Shown one piece after another: positions 51,538-52,642 of a stretch of 52,642 nucleotides of DNA. Both the position numbers and the translations under genes were made by a program. Below the pieces are notes generated by a model. It made no database searches. It was not told the origin of the DNA and saw only the letters and a program-made list of their open reading frames with translations. This DNA is from Rhodanobacteraceae bacterium (GTDB lineage Bacteria > Pseudomonadota > Gammaproteobacteria > Xanthomonadales > Rhodanobacteraceae): NCBI GenBank assembly GCA_003142815.1, contig PLNP01000027.1, positions 1 to 52,642 of the forward strand, read 5' to 3'. Within the stretch, counting starts at the first letter, position 1. Each line of letters begins with the position of its first letter.

Positions 51538-52161
51538 ATGGCCTTGAACCAGCGTTCGCGTACCGTATTGACGCTGTATTCGGCGCGCGATTGCGTGCAC
51601 TGCCATCGTGTGCGCATGGCGCTGGCGGCCAAGGGCGTAGCCTACGACCACGTGGTGGTCGATCTGGACAACCCACCCGAAGACCTGCTCGATCTCAACC
51701 CGTACAACTCGGTGCCAACCCTGGTCGACCGCGACCTGGTGCTTTACGACACCAACGTGATCTGCGAATACCTCGACGAGCGCTATCCGCACCCACCATT
51801 GATGCCGGTCGACCCGCTTTCGCGTGCGCGCCTGCGTCTTGCGGTCGTGCGCATCGAGAACGATTGGCTGACCTTGGTCGACCAGATCGAGGCCGGTGGC
51901 AAGGCAGCCGATGCCGCACGTAAATCGCTGCGTGACGATCTGGTCAAGAACGCGTTGGCGTTCAAGGCGTCCAAATTTTTCCTGAGCCCGGAAATCAGCC
52001 TCGCCGACTGTACCCTCGCACCGCTGGTTTGGCGGCTCGATGCGCTTGGCGTGCAATTGCCGCGCGAAGCCCATGCCGTCATGGATTACGGCGAGCGCAT
52101 CTTCCGCAGCCAAGGTTTCGCACGCAGCCTCACCGCCGACGAAAAAACGTTGCGCCCGTGA
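51538..52161 (+). CDS. sspA: stringent starvation protein A
   Basis: SspA is a glutathione-transferase-fold protein that binds RNA polymerase and modulates transcription under stress. The 207-residue product has the N-terminal thioredoxin-like domain (LTLYSARDCVHCHRVRMAL; NPYNSVPTLVDRDLVLYDTNVICEYLDERYPHPPLMP) and the helical C-terminal domain (FFLSPEISLADCTLAPLVWRL). It lacks the residues needed for glutathione activity, as usual. The ATG at 51538 removes 20 residues of upstream frame. pet-sspA-sspB order is typical of proteobacteria. Confidence 0.95.
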   Translation: MALNQRSRTVLTLYSARDCVHCHRVRMALAAKGVAYDHVVVDLDNPPEDLLDLNPYNSVPTLVDRDLVLYDTNVICEYLDERYPHPPLMPVDPLSRARLRLAVVRIENDWLTLVDQIEAGGKAADAARKSLRDDLVKNALAFKASKFFLSPEISLADCTLAPLVWRLDALGVQLPREAHAVMDYGERIFRSQGFARSLTADEKTLRP

Positions 52162-52228
52162 CCGGCGCGCGGCAAAGGCAGCTCGTTCCGAACGCAAACG
52201 TCCCGGAAATCCAGTGTCCTCGATCGCG

Positions 52229-52612
52229 ATGACATCCAACCGCCCGTATCTGGTGCGGGCACTCTATCAATGGATCAGCGACAACGGCCTGACTCCGTAT
52301 CTGCTCGTCGACGCCGCCATCGATGAGGTGCGGGTGCCACCAGGCGCCGCGAAAGACGGGCGCGTGGTCCTCAACATTGCTGCGCGCGCGGTGACCAAGT
52401 TCGAGATCAGCAACGAAAGCGTGCATTTCCACGCGCGCTTCAGCGGCGTCAGCCAAGCGGTCTACGTGCCGATGACCGCCGTGCTCGCTGTCTACGCACA
52501 GGAAAACGGCCAAGGCATGATGTTCTCGGCCGACAGTTCCCCCACCGACCCTCCGCCCGCGCCGCAGCCGGAAGAAGCCCCGAAACGGCCGCATTTGCGC
52601 GTAATCAAGTGA
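52229..52612 (+). CDS. sspB: ClpXP adaptor SspB
   Basis: SspB tethers ssrA-tagged proteins to the ClpXP protease. The 127-residue product has the folded substrate-binding domain (RPYLVRALYQWISDNGLTPYLLVDA; VVLNIAARAVTKFEISNESVHFHARFSGVSQAVYVP) and an acidic, Pro-rich linker. It ends in the ClpX-binding peptide RPHLRVIK. The ATG at 52229 fits the family; a GTG at 52214 is also possible. It follows sspA by 67 bases. The 30 bases after it to the window end hold only a possible next start. Confidence 0.95.
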   Translation: MTSNRPYLVRALYQWISDNGLTPYLLVDAAIDEVRVPPGAAKDGRVVLNIAARAVTKFEISNESVHFHARFSGVSQAVYVPMTAVLAVYAQENGQGMMFSADSSPTDPPPAPQPEEAPKRPHLRVIK

Positions 52613-52642
52613 GTTCAGGATGAACTCATCCCGTGCAGGCCA

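Noticed and set aside
52613-52642. Start of a further gene (ATG at 52620)
   Set aside because: Only seven codons are visible before the window ends; nothing can be supported.

Overview
This window is high-GC chromosomal DNA from a gammaproteobacterium, most likely of the Xanthomonadales/Lysobacterales (a Rhodanobacteraceae-like member such as Dokdonella). The assignment rests on gene order (lptD-surA-pdxA-rsmA-apaG-apaH; miaB/phoH/ybeY/corC; degS-like protease next to petABC-sspAB), on GTG starts, and on many dispersed REP-type palindromes of the kind common in this order. No identity search could be run, so the genus is inference.

Layout. Bases 1-741 hold the end of a methylmalonyl-CoA mutase gene that runs head-on into the start of a YyaL/DUF255 gene; both are truncated at a shared stretch of about 20 bases. 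Next come rlmI, lgt, thyA and folA on the + strand, a strong two-way terminator, and the - strand outer-membrane/metabolism cluster lptD-surA-pdxA-rsmA-apaG-apaH. From 12.8 to 15.9 kb there is a - strand group: a vitamin B12 uptake candidate (BtuM-like), a PduO-type cobalamin adenosyltransferase, a two-helix membrane peptide, a conserved protein of unknown function and a histone-deacetylase-family amidohydrolase. Two flavin monooxygenases of the ubiquinone pathway (15.98-18.45 kb) lie on the + strand; the second carries a REP doublet inside its reading frame.

From 18.4 to 26.3 kb there is a small membrane protein, a methyltransferase remnant, a spare copy of the tamB 3' end, a Phd/VapC-type toxin-antitoxin pair, then tamB and tamA. 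Then follow an exported amidohydrolase, a macA-macB-outer-membrane-lipoprotein efflux operon, corA, a DUF4105/Lnb-like membrane protein, and the corC-ybeY-phoH block. The usual partner miaB is separated from phoH by about 5 kb holding a TetR regulator, a DUF393 protein, an ABC-2 exporter of the YbhG/F/S type, and a decayed anti-sigma/sigma pair. After miaB come a lytic transglycosylase, a DegS-like protease, petA-petB-petC with an internally deleted IS30-family element between petB and petC, and sspA-sspB.

The recurring theme is repeat and mobile DNA absorbed into protein-coding genes: the lgt tail, a loop of the second monooxygenase, the tamB N-terminus and the petB tail all read through repeat or IS sequence. 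I see no tRNA, rRNA, CRISPR array or prophage.
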